A stretch of 5,724 bases of DNA from JANRKG01 sp033763635 (GCA_033763635.1 JANRKG010000140.1:1-5724), one strand, 5' to 3'. Positions 1-5,696 are shown, counted from the first letter of the stretch. Made by a program: numbers and translations. Notes: generated by a model from the letters alone, not told the origin.

Positions 1-1
1 A

Positions 2-88
2 AGGGCACAGGTCGGACAACAGGCCGCAGGAAAACGACTTGAAGTGATTGCTTTTGTAAGGCAGTCTCCCATTCAGATCTTTAGCTAA
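2..88 (+). CDS. C-terminal tail of an unidentified protein, cut by the window's left edge
   Basis: Reading from base 2 gives 28 codons with no stop, ending at TAA (86-88). The peptide ends in KRLEVIAFVRQSPIQIFS, which has a protein-like mix of residues. I do not recognise it and the fragment is too short to assign. The opposite strand is also open over these bases, but its translation looks less natural. If real, the gene converges on the minus-strand operon that ends at 245. The hairpins at 106-149 would then lie just after its stop codon. Confidence 0.4.
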   Translation, partial: RAQVGQQAAGKRLEVIAFVRQSPIQIFS

Positions 89-105
89 ACCCGATCGCTG
101 ACCTG

Positions 106-149
106 CCCTCTTGCTTCCCAGGAAGCCCAGAGGGACTGAAGTATTTCAG
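106..149 (+). terminator. Double hairpin downstream of the partial plus-strand gene, possible terminator
   Basis: CCCTCT (106-111) pairs with AGAGGG (129-134). Nested inside, GCTTCC (113-118) pairs with GGAAGC (121-126), with small bulges between the two stems. A second small hairpin follows directly: CTGAA (136-140), loop GTAT, TTCAG (145-149). The bases after it (CATTTTCGG) form only a short T run, so this is not a textbook intrinsic terminator. Its place 18 bases after the stop at 88, between converging genes, is the main reason for the call. Confidence 0.35.
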
Positions 150-151
150 CA

Positions 152-203
152 TTTTCGGATGGCTAAAAAACTTACCGTACAGAATTTCGGGATGGTTAAA
201 CTT
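152..203. repeat. Imperfect tandem duplication of about 20 bases
   Basis: Copy A at 152-173 (TTTTCGG-ATGG-CTAAAAAACTT) and copy B at 184-203 (ATTTCGGGATGG-TTAAACTT) match except for one extra G in B, one C/T change, a first-base change and three extra A in A. Copy B also forms the left arm of the strong hairpin at 185-218. This could be a remnant of a small repeat or a local slippage product. Confidence 0.4.
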
Positions 204-218
204 CAAGCCATCCCGAAA
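185..218 (-). terminator. Perfect 11-bp hairpin after the minus-strand operon, probable terminator
   Basis: TTTCGGGATGG (185-195) is the exact reverse complement of CCATCCCGAAA (208-218), with a 12-base loop. It lies 27 bases past the last stop of the minus-strand operon (245-247). Read on the minus strand it is followed by TTCTGTACGG and, further on, a run of six T. The T tract right after the stem is therefore weak. A terminator or an RNA-stabilising 3' hairpin are both possible, and a symmetric stem can act on either strand. Confidence 0.45.
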
Positions 219-243
219 ACATATTACTTTGCCCCTCGTTGTA

Positions 244-269
244 TTCAAATGCCTTCAACATCATTTGAA
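244..269. repeat. 8-bp inverted repeat overlapping the stop codon of the 78-aa gene
   Basis: TTCAAATG (244-251) and CATTTGAA (262-269) are exact reverse complements separated by 10 bases. The left arm contains the TGA stop (245-247) of the minus-strand gene. The stem is AT-rich and no T tract follows it, so it is a weak terminator candidate. It may only support the larger hairpin at 185-218. Confidence 0.35.
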
Positions 270-481
270 CGATTGGGATCAGAGGCATCTGTGAGGACAT
301 CATTCCACCAGAAAGTGCTGCCGTCCTGGCTATGGTAGCGGTAGACCTCGGAGCCTTCAAAGAAGATCGAGATATCCTTGGGCGCTTTGATGGGTAATTC
401 TTGCAAAAGTTCTTTCAAAGCTTCTGTGAGATGCCTAACCGAGTTGGGTTGTTGGGTTTCGATCGAGAGATGGGTTGCCAT
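245..481 (-). CDS. Small hypothetical protein (78 aa), last gene of the minus-strand operon
   Basis: I do not recognise this protein. From the ATG at 479-481 it is 78 residues, with no signal peptide and no membrane segment, so it is probably cytosolic. Residues about 12-34 look like an amphipathic helix (LTEALKELLQEL), followed by a probable beta-rich part with SIFFEGSEVYRYHSQDG and an FWW aromatic cluster. A TTG at 491-493 in the same frame would add four residues (MKCI). I prefer the ATG, though neither start has a clear Shine-Dalgarno sequence. It begins 43 bases after the stop of the 175-aa gene on the same strand, which fits co-transcription. A plus-strand frame overlaps part of it but reads less like a protein. 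The small size and absent ribosome site keep confidence moderate. Confidence 0.55.
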   Translation of the reverse strand: MATHLSIETQQPNSVRHLTEALKELLQELPIKAPKDISIFFEGSEVYRYHSQDGSTFWWNDVLTDASDPNRSNDVEGI

Positions 482-524
482 AATGCATTTCAAGAGAGTA
501 TTTCAAGATGTGATGGGGGATGAA

Positions 525-1052
525 TCACTGCTGCATGTAGGTGTTGCCATTGAAGCAGTAGGTAACAGTCGTTAATTGGGAGTCAAAGCGATCGTGGCTC
601 ATTTGCTTGAACTGGAGGCAGGGTAAGCCACTGCGGATGTTTGAGGTGACGGTGACTTTTTCCGTTCCCGGTGGTAGAAACGGGTTCAGGTAGCCACTGG
701 TCACTTGGCGGAATGGATTGCTTCCCTGTTGCTGGATGTATCCGAGAAACAGGCATCCCGCTCTACCACAGAAAGAGGGCCTGCGTTGAGAGCGAAGGGT
801 GGAACTGGTGTCGATTAAATAAAGGGGAACTGTTTGGTTTTTGGTTTGTACTTTCAGAAATTGGGTTCCTGCGATGTCAGGTGCTTCGTTGTCCGATCGA
901 ATGTCTCGCTGAAATTGCTGGACTAATGCTTTGGGAGCCTGAGTAATCGGTTGCCATTGGGCACTGGTGGCTGGACTGCTATGGATAAACCAGATGCCAA
1001 CGGCTGTGGTGATAGCCAGGATCGGTAAGAGGGATTTGAAAATTCTAAACAT
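525..1052 (-). CDS. Exported or membrane-anchored cysteine-containing protein (175 aa), unknown function
   Basis: The family is not recognised. The N-terminus (MFRIFKSLLPILAITTAVG) has a positive start, a hydrophobic stretch at about residues 8-25 and a possible signal peptidase site after ATSA near residue 31. The protein is therefore probably periplasmic, or held by an uncleaved anchor. The mature part has four cysteines: C95 and C100 in an RRPSFCGRAGC motif, plus C145 and C166. The even number suggests two disulfides, which fits an exported protein. The ATG lies only 3 bases after the TAA of the 193-aa gene and lacks its own Shine-Dalgarno sequence. Translational coupling to that gene is therefore likely, which suggests joint function. 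The link to the cell-wall enzyme at the head of the operon is inferred from position only. Confidence 0.8.
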   Translation of the reverse strand: MFRIFKSLLPILAITTAVGIWFIHSSPATSAQWQPITQAPKALVQQFQRDIRSDNEAPDIAGTQFLKVQTKNQTVPLYLIDTSSTLRSQRRPSFCGRAGCLFLGYIQQQGSNPFRQVTSGYLNPFLPPGTEKVTVTSNIRSGLPCLQFKQMSHDRFDSQLTTVTYCFNGNTYMQQ

Positions 1053-1055
1053 GGG

Positions 1056-1637
1056 TTATCGGGTAGTGGCTTTCACAACACGAACGTTGTCAGGAAGGGC
1101 GAGTCCCATCTGTTGATAAGCCCAGACTTCTTCTTCGGCCATTTGGGTCACTCCCCCATACTGTTGCTGGCTACGTTGTAGTCGATCGCGGAAGGCAGGC
1201 AATCCTCCTGCTTGTTGAATGGCAGCTTGCAGCCGTCCCAAAGTCAGTTGACGGGCAACGGGGAGGGGCATGGCCAGATGGAAATAGTCGTCTGGATCTC
1301 CCATTGGATTACTGTAAATGCCTTTGCAACTGGCTCCCTGGATTTGGACAACATAGGGAAATGGCATGGGGGTTGCTGGACGAGTTACGTCATACAGACG
1401 GTACTCTTTGCCCTGATAACGGGTGCTTGAGACTTGCTTCAATTTCAGTTCGGAAGCAGGGTTCCTGATGCCGGGTAAGTTCTGGGGCAAGCAGGTCGAT
1501 GGGAGGGAGGGGGCAGAGGCGATCGTTGGGGTGTAACTCCCTATCAGAATGCCGCTGACGGTTGAAAGTAACAGAACGGTGATGCTGCCTCCCGCTATCC
1601 AATACCATTGCCTGAATAATTGCTTCAAAAGGGTCAT
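1056..1637 (-). CDS. Membrane-anchored envelope protein (193 aa), unknown function
   Basis: The family is not recognised. A single hydrophobic segment at about residues 12-34 (WIAGGSITVLLLSTVSG and onward) follows a basic N-terminus. No convincing cleavage motif is clear, although IASA near 39-42 is possible, so it is either anchored or secreted. The rest is soluble: two cysteines (C49, C104) that could pair, a P-rich turn (RPATPMPFPYVVQIQG), and a C-terminal half rich in Q and helix formers (LGRLQAAIQQAGGL, then DRLQRSQQQYGG). The start is well supported by an AGGAGG ribosome binding site. It begins 23 bases after the stop of the peptidase gene and ends 3 bases before the 175-aa gene, so all three are very likely one transcript. 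A partner or regulator of the wall hydrolase is a reasonable guess, with no direct evidence. Confidence 0.85.
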   Translation of the reverse strand: MTLLKQLFRQWYWIAGGSITVLLLSTVSGILIGSYTPTIASAPSLPSTCLPQNLPGIRNPASELKLKQVSSTRYQGKEYRLYDVTRPATPMPFPYVVQIQGASCKGIYSNPMGDPDDYFHLAMPLPVARQLTLGRLQAAIQQAGGLPAFRDRLQRSQQQYGGVTQMAEEEVWAYQQMGLALPDNVRVVKATTR

Positions 1638-1646
1638 CTTTAGGGT

Positions 1647-1652
1647 CCTCCT
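1647..1652 (-). promoter_or_regulatory. Strong ribosome binding site (AGGAGG) for the 193-aa protein
   Basis: On the minus strand AGGAGG ends 9 bases before the ATG at 1635-1637. It is the best Shine-Dalgarno match in the operon and fixes this start. The peptidase gene upstream and the 175-aa gene downstream lack comparable sites. Confidence 0.75.
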
Positions 1653-1660
1653 AAACGTTG

Positions 1661-3994
1661 CTACAAACCGTATTGACGGGGATCAACTGTTTTGCCATTG
1701 ACGGACGTTTCAAAGTGCAGGTGGGGTCCGGTCGATCGTCCCGTTGAGCCGACCCTCCCGATCAGTTGTCCTTTCGACACCTTCTGCCCCTTTTTCCAGG
1801 GAATGCTGTTCGTTTGCAAGTGACCGTACAAAGTGGTGCGCCCATTCCCATGATCAATGACAACCACGTTGCCGTATCCACCTCCACAGGCGTAGTTTCC
1901 CTCCGTGCAGGTGTTGAGTACATCCACTACGACACCCCCATCGGCTGCTTTCACCTGAGTCCCGCGATCGGCTCCATAATCCACCCCGGAATGGAAGCTT
2001 CCGTTTCCTGTAATGGGATGGGTTCGCCAACCATAGGGGCTGGTGATTACACCTCCAGTCACAGGTTTTGTGTACGTTCCGGTTGCTTTGCCATTGCCCT
2101 GCTGTCCACTGGAGATATTGCAGGTGGATTTGCCACGTTGTTGCAGGGAGCGACGGTAGCCCGTGACGGTGCGTTGTCCATATTCAGCGACCGTGGGGCC
2201 ACCGATATAATCCCGTCTGCTGCTGTGGGTGCAGTTGCCGGAATACCAGTTCTCTCCCAGACAGGCCAGCAGTTCATCCCCCTGTTTTCCTCGCCTTTGG
2301 TAGTATTGGATGTCCTGGGTCATCGCCTGCTTGAACAGGGCATCCTGATCCGACGCTGGGAAGTAGCGCAACATCTCTGAAGCAGGGGGGCGGTAGCCTG
2401 CATCCAGACGGCTGAGAAATTCCCGGCCTCCCGGTTTTTTAGCGACGATCGCCCGTAGGTCGTTGCGGAAACTCATGAACTGATACCGCCCCAGGGGAAT
2501 CATGCATCCCTGGGAATCGCAGTGTACCTGGCCTACCGCACTGTAAACTCCAGAGCCAGCACTTTCAATGCTGGTAATGGCATCGGAGAGTGCCCTCCAA
2601 TCCACGCCTGCGGGTCCGTCTCCACACAAATTGCTGTCGCCACTGGTTCCACTGGGGTCAGTACCACCCCCCTGCTGATTGATTTGATCCTGAATCTCCG
2701 ATGGAATGGGAGGTTGTTCGATGCCATGGGGGGCAGTGCCTTCAGTTAGCCCCACGAACACCAATCCTTTTTCCTTGGACGAGAGCCAGGGCACTGGCCC
2801 AATAAAGTAAGGGGTGCAGCCCAGATCAATGATGCCGTGGGAACAGACCCGAAAATAAAGCCCAAACTGTCCGGTTCCAGTCGATTCGTCGGTGTCCGTC
2901 AGAACTACCTTGAAAACCTCCCCAAAGGGATGCCGCCCCGTGGGTTCCATGCCGCCATTGAGTTGCCCTAAAACGCCATGTCCACCCTGAACCATTTGTT
3001 CCCCAGGCCCATCTCCCCCTCTGATCCAGCGTGCGCCGTGGAGCCTGCTGGGATCGCCTGCCACACCCAGAGAAATCGGAGAATTCAACTCCAGATAATC
3101 GCATCCTCGTTCCTGAGCACAGTTGTAATTGAATCCCACCTGATAGCTGCCGGAGATGGAGAACTGGGTGGGTTTGCGAGTCGATTCTTTGTGGAAACGA
3201 TCGCCCCCATAGGTCACATCATGAATGGCGATGAACCCGAAGTAACCGGACACGGGCGAATTGGGGAAACTTGCAAAGGGAATGTGAGCCAGTCCCGGTA
3301 CTTCTTCAATGAAGGTATGCTGCCATCCCGGAAGATTTCCTAATGCCGTTTGCTCTAATCCAGGGATGCTGGTGAAACTGTACTGGCTGAGGGTATCTCC
3401 TAACTGATTCACGGAGAGCGATCCCAAAATGTCATGGGTTGCAATTTGGGAAAGGGTCTGATTGGCAACGCTGAGAATTTCCCTACCCGTTTGGGAAAGA
3501 CTGCTTGTTACCAAATCATAGAGAGGCCGAACCTGAGCCAGTGGAAGATTTCCTAACCCTGGAACGGCTTGTACCAGGCTGGCGATCGTTTGCTCTTTCA
3601 GGAGTGGAAGATTGCTCAGGCTCAGCGTTTCCAGGTTAAGCCCTGTGAGGGAAGCGATCGCCCCCATACTAAACTTCTGAAGCCCAAACGAATCTGCTAC
3701 ATCCCCCAACAGCAAAACCGACTCAAGGGCTGCACCTGCGCTCCAAGAGCGGGAGGGATCGTAGCCCAATTGCCCCACCACACTATTGGGCACTTGCAAG
3801 AAACCACCCTGGGTCAGTTCGGGAAGGGAGGTGAAAGTGACTTGTCCCCAATCTGGAACGGCTGCTCCGTAGTAGGTAGCCGAGGGGATGTGAGTTTCCG
3901 CAGCATAAACGGTTTGAGGAACCGTGATGATTTCCAGAAAAAGGAGAAGGCTGCTGAGGAGGGCGATCAGGAAACGGGACCAGGGAGGCAACAT
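1661..3994 (-). CDS. Exported bifunctional murein hydrolase: lysozyme-like domain plus M23 (LytM-type) endopeptidase
   Basis: Predicted cell-wall enzyme of 777 aa, cutting peptide crosslinks (M23) and probably glycan strands. Residues 1-31 form a signal peptide with a likely VYA|AE cut. Residues about 124-243 hold two copies of a Leu/Pro-rich unit (LPLL..QT..VPGLGNLP and IPGLEQT..VPGLAHIP). Residues about 250-417 are an unrecognised domain with four cysteines (292, 298, 384, 393). A PPIPS / G-S-rich linker follows. Residues about 458-622 resemble lambda-endolysin-type lysozymes: Glu477 in TSIESAG as likely catalytic acid, then GRYQ at 502-505. Residues 647-777 are a complete M23 domain: zinc ligands His668 and Asp672 (HSGVD) and His760, with His725 (YGHL) and His758 (HLHFE). 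I chose the ATG at 3994 over an in-frame TTG at 4018 (785 aa); neither has a strong ribosome site. It heads the minus-strand operon. A role in a trans-envelope apparatus is inference. Confidence 0.92.
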   Translation of the reverse strand: MLPPWSRFLIALLSSLLLFLEIITVPQTVYAAETHIPSATYYGAAVPDWGQVTFTSLPELTQGGFLQVPNSVVGQLGYDPSRSWSAGAALESVLLLGDVADSFGLQKFSMGAIASLTGLNLETLSLSNLPLLKEQTIASLVQAVPGLGNLPLAQVRPLYDLVTSSLSQTGREILSVANQTLSQIATHDILGSLSVNQLGDTLSQYSFTSIPGLEQTALGNLPGWQHTFIEEVPGLAHIPFASFPNSPVSGYFGFIAIHDVTYGGDRFHKESTRKPTQFSISGSYQVGFNYNCAQERGCDYLELNSPISLGVAGDPSRLHGARWIRGGDGPGEQMVQGGHGVLGQLNGGMEPTGRHPFGEVFKVVLTDTDESTGTGQFGLYFRVCSHGIIDLGCTPYFIGPVPWLSSKEKGLVFVGLTEGTAPHGIEQPPIPSEIQDQINQQGGGTDPSGTSGDSNLCGDGPAGVDWRALSDAITSIESAGSGVYSAVGQVHCDSQGCMIPLGRYQFMSFRNDLRAIVAKKPGGREFLSRLDAGYRPPASEMLRYFPASDQDALFKQAMTQDIQYYQRRGKQGDELLACLGENWYSGNCTHSSRRDYIGGPTVAEYGQRTVTGYRRSLQQRGKSTCNISSGQQGNGKATGTYTKPVTGGVITSPYGWRTHPITGNGSFHSGVDYGADRGTQVKAADGGVVVDVLNTCTEGNYACGGGYGNVVVIDHGNGRTTLYGHLQTNSIPWKKGQKVSKGQLIGRVGSTGRSTGPHLHFETSVNGKTVDPRQYGL

Positions 3995-4018
3995 ACGCGA
4001 TCGGTGAGGATGGACCAA

Positions 4019-4167
4019 CGTTGCCTACTGTAGGAAACAGATTTGAATGAGATGTGAATGCAGGAACAATGAAGGAACCAGGATTGCGAACTTTTTTCTT
4101 GAGTCAATGCTGGATAAGTAATTGGGCAAAATAAATAAGGTTGTTTAGTTGTGGTGTGAATGATGGG
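4019..4167 (-). other. Leader/promoter region of the minus-strand operon
   Basis: No gene is seen here. The operon promoter should lie in this AT-rich stretch. On the minus strand a TTGACT (plus coordinates 4102-4107) is a good -35 candidate, but at the proper spacing only AATCCT or ATCCTG is available as a -10. The promoter is therefore weak, regulated or not of the standard type. The terminator just beyond 4168 separates this transcript from the 87-aa gene upstream, so the operon needs its own promoter. Confidence 0.3.
4024..4034. promoter_or_regulatory. Short palindrome CCTAC-T-GTAGG upstream of the peptidase gene
   Basis: A perfect 5-bp palindrome with one central base lies 5 bases before the alternative TTG start (4018) and about 30 bases before the preferred ATG. 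It could be an operator half-site pair or a small leader hairpin. If the TTG start is used, the hairpin would hold the weak GTAGG ribosome-site candidate. It is short enough to be chance. Confidence 0.2.
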
Positions 4168-4199
4168 AAAAAGTAAAAAGCACTACCACCAGGTAGTGC
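4168..4199 (-). terminator. Intrinsic terminator of the 87-aa gene
   Basis: On the minus strand GCACTACC, loop TGGT, GGTAGTGC forms a perfect 8-bp stem with a 4-base loop (plus coordinates 4180-4199). It is followed at once by TTTTT-AC-TTTTT (4179 down to 4168). It begins 34 bases after the TAG of the 87-aa gene. This is a textbook rho-independent terminator for minus-strand transcription. On the plus strand the stem is not followed by T. Confidence 0.85.
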
Positions 4200-4233
4200 C
4201 TTCAACGTTCAGCCTTGGGATTAAGCGTGTTGC

Positions 4234-4497
4234 CTAATTGATTAAGGTTGGAGCTTGAGCAGGAATGTTAATCGTCGGTGCAGGTACGGGTGGAACAGGT
4301 TGGAGTAGGCTATGATTCATACTGAGTGCTGTTAAGCCAGCAGTGACGAGATGAGTCAGAGTCAGTCCTACTGGGCGACCGAGACGCTGAACCTGTTTCC
4401 AGGGAATCGTGAACTCTACATGCACTCCTTTAGCATCTGCCTGAATTTCAGCTTGAGTATCGAGGGGTTGGTTGTTGTTAGTCGAATCGTTATTCAT
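4234..4497 (-). CDS. Small hypothetical protein (87 aa) divergent from the HTH/VMAP-C-like gene
   Basis: I do not recognise this protein. It has three parts. Residues 1-21 are polar and Asn/Gln-rich (MNNDSTNNNQPLDTQ). Residues about 22-61 form the core, with a probable beta strand (KGVHVEFTIPW) and a mildly hydrophobic stretch (PVGLTLTHLVTAGLTAL) that could be an amphipathic helix or a weak membrane contact. The tail of about 22 residues is Pro-rich (PVPPVPAPTINIPAQAP). The start at ATG 4495-4497 is chosen because AAGGA sits 6 bases before it. The frame stays open upstream to 4668, but that extension crosses the AT-rich intergenic region and the neighbour's start, so it is not credible. The gene has its own terminator and shares a 140-base upstream region with the plus-strand regulator-like gene. 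Shared regulation or partnership is inferred. Confidence 0.65.
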   Translation of the reverse strand: MNNDSTNNNQPLDTQAEIQADAKGVHVEFTIPWKQVQRLGRPVGLTLTHLVTAGLTALSMNHSLLQPVPPVPAPTINIPAQAPTLIN

Positions 4498-4503
4498 AAG
4501 AGG

Positions 4504-4508
4504 TCCTT
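4504..4508 (-). promoter_or_regulatory. Ribosome binding site (AAGGA) of the 87-aa protein
   Basis: On the minus strand AAGGA is followed by CCTCTT and then the ATG at 4495-4497, a normal 6-base spacing. It is the main evidence for the short version of this gene. Confidence 0.6.
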
Positions 4509-4549
4509 GGTTGAGGTTTGTTTGGGGGATGTCGGCTGCCGATGAACAA

Positions 4550-4577
4550 AATATAGTGCTTTGTGCTCGGACAATAA
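4550..4577 (-). promoter_or_regulatory. Candidate promoter of the 87-aa gene
   Basis: On the minus strand TATATT (4555 to 4550) is a fair -10 box. TTATTG (4577 to 4572) lies 16 bases upstream as a poor -35 match. A transcript starting near 4543 would have a leader of about 45 bases. A palindrome TCGGC-T-GCCGA (4532-4542) sits where such a transcript would begin. Confidence 0.25.
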
Positions 4578-4606
4578 TACGCATGTACCGGGAATTTTTT
4601 CTTTCA

Positions 4607-4648
4607 TTTTTGTCCATTAGTAATGGTTGAGGACAAAATGGACAAAAA
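4607..4648. promoter_or_regulatory. Operator-like GGACAAAA cluster around the start of the HTH gene
   Basis: TTTTTGTCCAT (4607-4617) and ATGGACAAAAA (4638-4648) are a perfect 11-bp inverted repeat 20 bases apart. A further GGACAAAA at 4631-4638 lies in tandem with the one at 4640-4647, with a 9-bp period close to one helical turn. The start codon used by the HTH gene (4638-4640) is inside the right arm. This arrangement fits a binding site for the adjacent helix-turn-helix protein, blocking its own transcription or translation. The binding is inferred. Confidence 0.45.
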
Positions 4649-5696
4649 GGAAGTCTGGGCAACCTCAAAAGGGCAAGGATTGCTGAAACAGAAAATGGCT
4701 TCTCTCAAAAACCAGGACGGTAAGTTTTGGACTTTTGGTGATTTGGCTGCTACAGCAGGAGTTAATGAAAGGACTGCTAGGCGTTTTATTAATGGAGAAC
4801 GATCTGTTAAGGAACGAACTGCACTGGCTATTTGCAATGCATTAGGACTAGCCTTTACAGAGATAGCTGAAAAAAAGACGGTCAAAACAGGACAAAATAG
4901 GACAGAAATAGCATCTTCATATCAGCCCGAAGTTGAAGAACTTTTGTCCATTTTGCAGAGAGTGACTGAGCAGGAACGATCGCTTCTTAAACCTGCCTAT
5001 GAAGATTGTTGCCGAATTTATTGTCCTGCTGGGTTCAATTTGCCTTTTACCACTGATCTTGGCTCATTATTGAATTATTTGGCTAAGATGCCTCAAGGTG
5101 CTGTGGAATATAACCCAATGGCAAGATTTGTGGCTTATTTGGTAAAAAGGCTACCTTTGCAGTCTGAACAACGTCAGCACCTGAATAATTGGGGAAATGC
5201 ACAGACATCAGAGTTTAATCGTTTGATTGATGAACTTCAGATTGATATTGAAGGCACACGTAAAACTTACTACTTGATGATTCAGGTTAAGCCCAGAATG
5301 CAGAAAGCAGGCTACTATTCTGTAGCAGCATCTCTGTCAGTTGATTTAGACCCTTTTTCTGAGTCTGATGTTGAGCAAAAAGAAAGTCTTCTCTCTGACG
5401 ATATGGCGAAAGAGGAATTGCCTTCATTGCTATTAAAACTTCTAGATATCTGTCATGATCGTGAGATTGCTCTGAGTGATTTAATGATCCAATGGTTTTT
5501 ACCTACAAATCTGTTAGATATGGAGGTCGATCAGTTTCTAATTCCCATTGGTAAACAAGAGCTTCCAATCGCTACACAGTGCCAGATAGTCGTGCGTTCC
5601 GGGGAACGCCAATTTTCTTTAGACTATCATCCTAAGAAAAATGATTGGAAGAAACGTTGGAGATTGTTAACTCAGATCTTGCACCTTTCCCAATAA
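4638..5696 (+). CDS. Helix-turn-helix protein with effector-associated-like middle and VMAP-C-like C-terminus (352 aa)
   Basis: A cytosolic protein with three regions. Residues about 8-78 are an XRE-like helix-turn-helix (FGDLAATAGVNERTARRFI, then ICNALGLAFTEIAE), close in pattern to the HTH at the N-terminus of many cyanobacterial NACHT-type proteins. Residues about 96-200 are helical (ELLSILQRV, LGSLLNYLAKMPQG, ARFVAYLVKRL) and resemble effector-associated domains. Residues about 210-352 match my memory of the VMAP-C pattern: YLMIQVKP, then IQWFLPTNLLDMEVDQF, PIG, IVVRSGER and a final W-KKRW. VMAP proteins belong to vWA-MoxR-type ternary conflict systems. No protease, caspase or NTPase motif is present, so this may be a regulator, sensor or adaptor. 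ATG 4638 is preferred over ATG 4623 because GAGGA (4629-4633) precedes it; the spacing is short. It is AT-richer than the left-hand operon. The HTH call is firm, the VMAP-C call fairly so, the function inferred. Confidence 0.88.
   Translation: MDKKEVWATSKGQGLLKQKMASLKNQDGKFWTFGDLAATAGVNERTARRFINGERSVKERTALAICNALGLAFTEIAEKKTVKTGQNRTEIASSYQPEVEELLSILQRVTEQERSLLKPAYEDCCRIYCPAGFNLPFTTDLGSLLNYLAKMPQGAVEYNPMARFVAYLVKRLPLQSEQRQHLNNWGNAQTSEFNRLIDELQIDIEGTRKTYYLMIQVKPRMQKAGYYSVAASLSVDLDPFSESDVEQKESLLSDDMAKEELPSLLLKLLDICHDREIALSDLMIQWFLPTNLLDMEVDQFLIPIGKQELPIATQCQIVVRSGERQFSLDYHPKKNDWKKRWRLLTQILHLSQ
4890..4949. repeat. Second GGACAAAA cluster, inside the HTH gene
   Basis: GGACAAAA (4890-4897) and the near-copy GGACAGAA (4900-4907) lie in tandem 10 bases apart, and TTTTGTCC (4942-4949) is inverted. 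TTTTGTCCATT at 4942-4952 repeats 4608-4618 exactly (11 bases). Bases 4942-4954 are the reverse complement of 4635-4647 (13 bases). The cluster lies in the linker between the HTH and the middle region, where protein sequence constraint should be low. It could be a second operator. Confidence 0.35.

Noticed and set aside
671..946. Plus-strand open frame of 91 codons opposite the 175-aa gene
   Set aside because: The minus-strand frame has a signal sequence, paired cysteines and tight operon spacing, while the plus frame has none of these.
1766..2380. A long plus-strand open frame (204 codons) opposite the M23 and lysozyme domains
   Set aside because: It lies wholly antisense to a gene with intact catalytic motifs, has no ribosome site and its translation resembles no protein family.
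2978..4033. Plus-strand open frames at 2978-3343 and 3569-4033
   Set aside because: Both are antisense shadows of the hydrolase N-terminal half, with odd composition and no start signal.
4508..4632. Nine-base direct repeat TGGTTGAGG at 4508-4516 and 4624-4632
   Set aside because: Only two copies, each overlapping sequence explained by other signals; probably chance.
4498..4668. Upstream extension of the 87-aa gene (144 codons from 4668)
   Set aside because: The extension reads through the AT-rich promoter region and the start of the divergent gene. The internal ATG at 4497 has a proper ribosome site.
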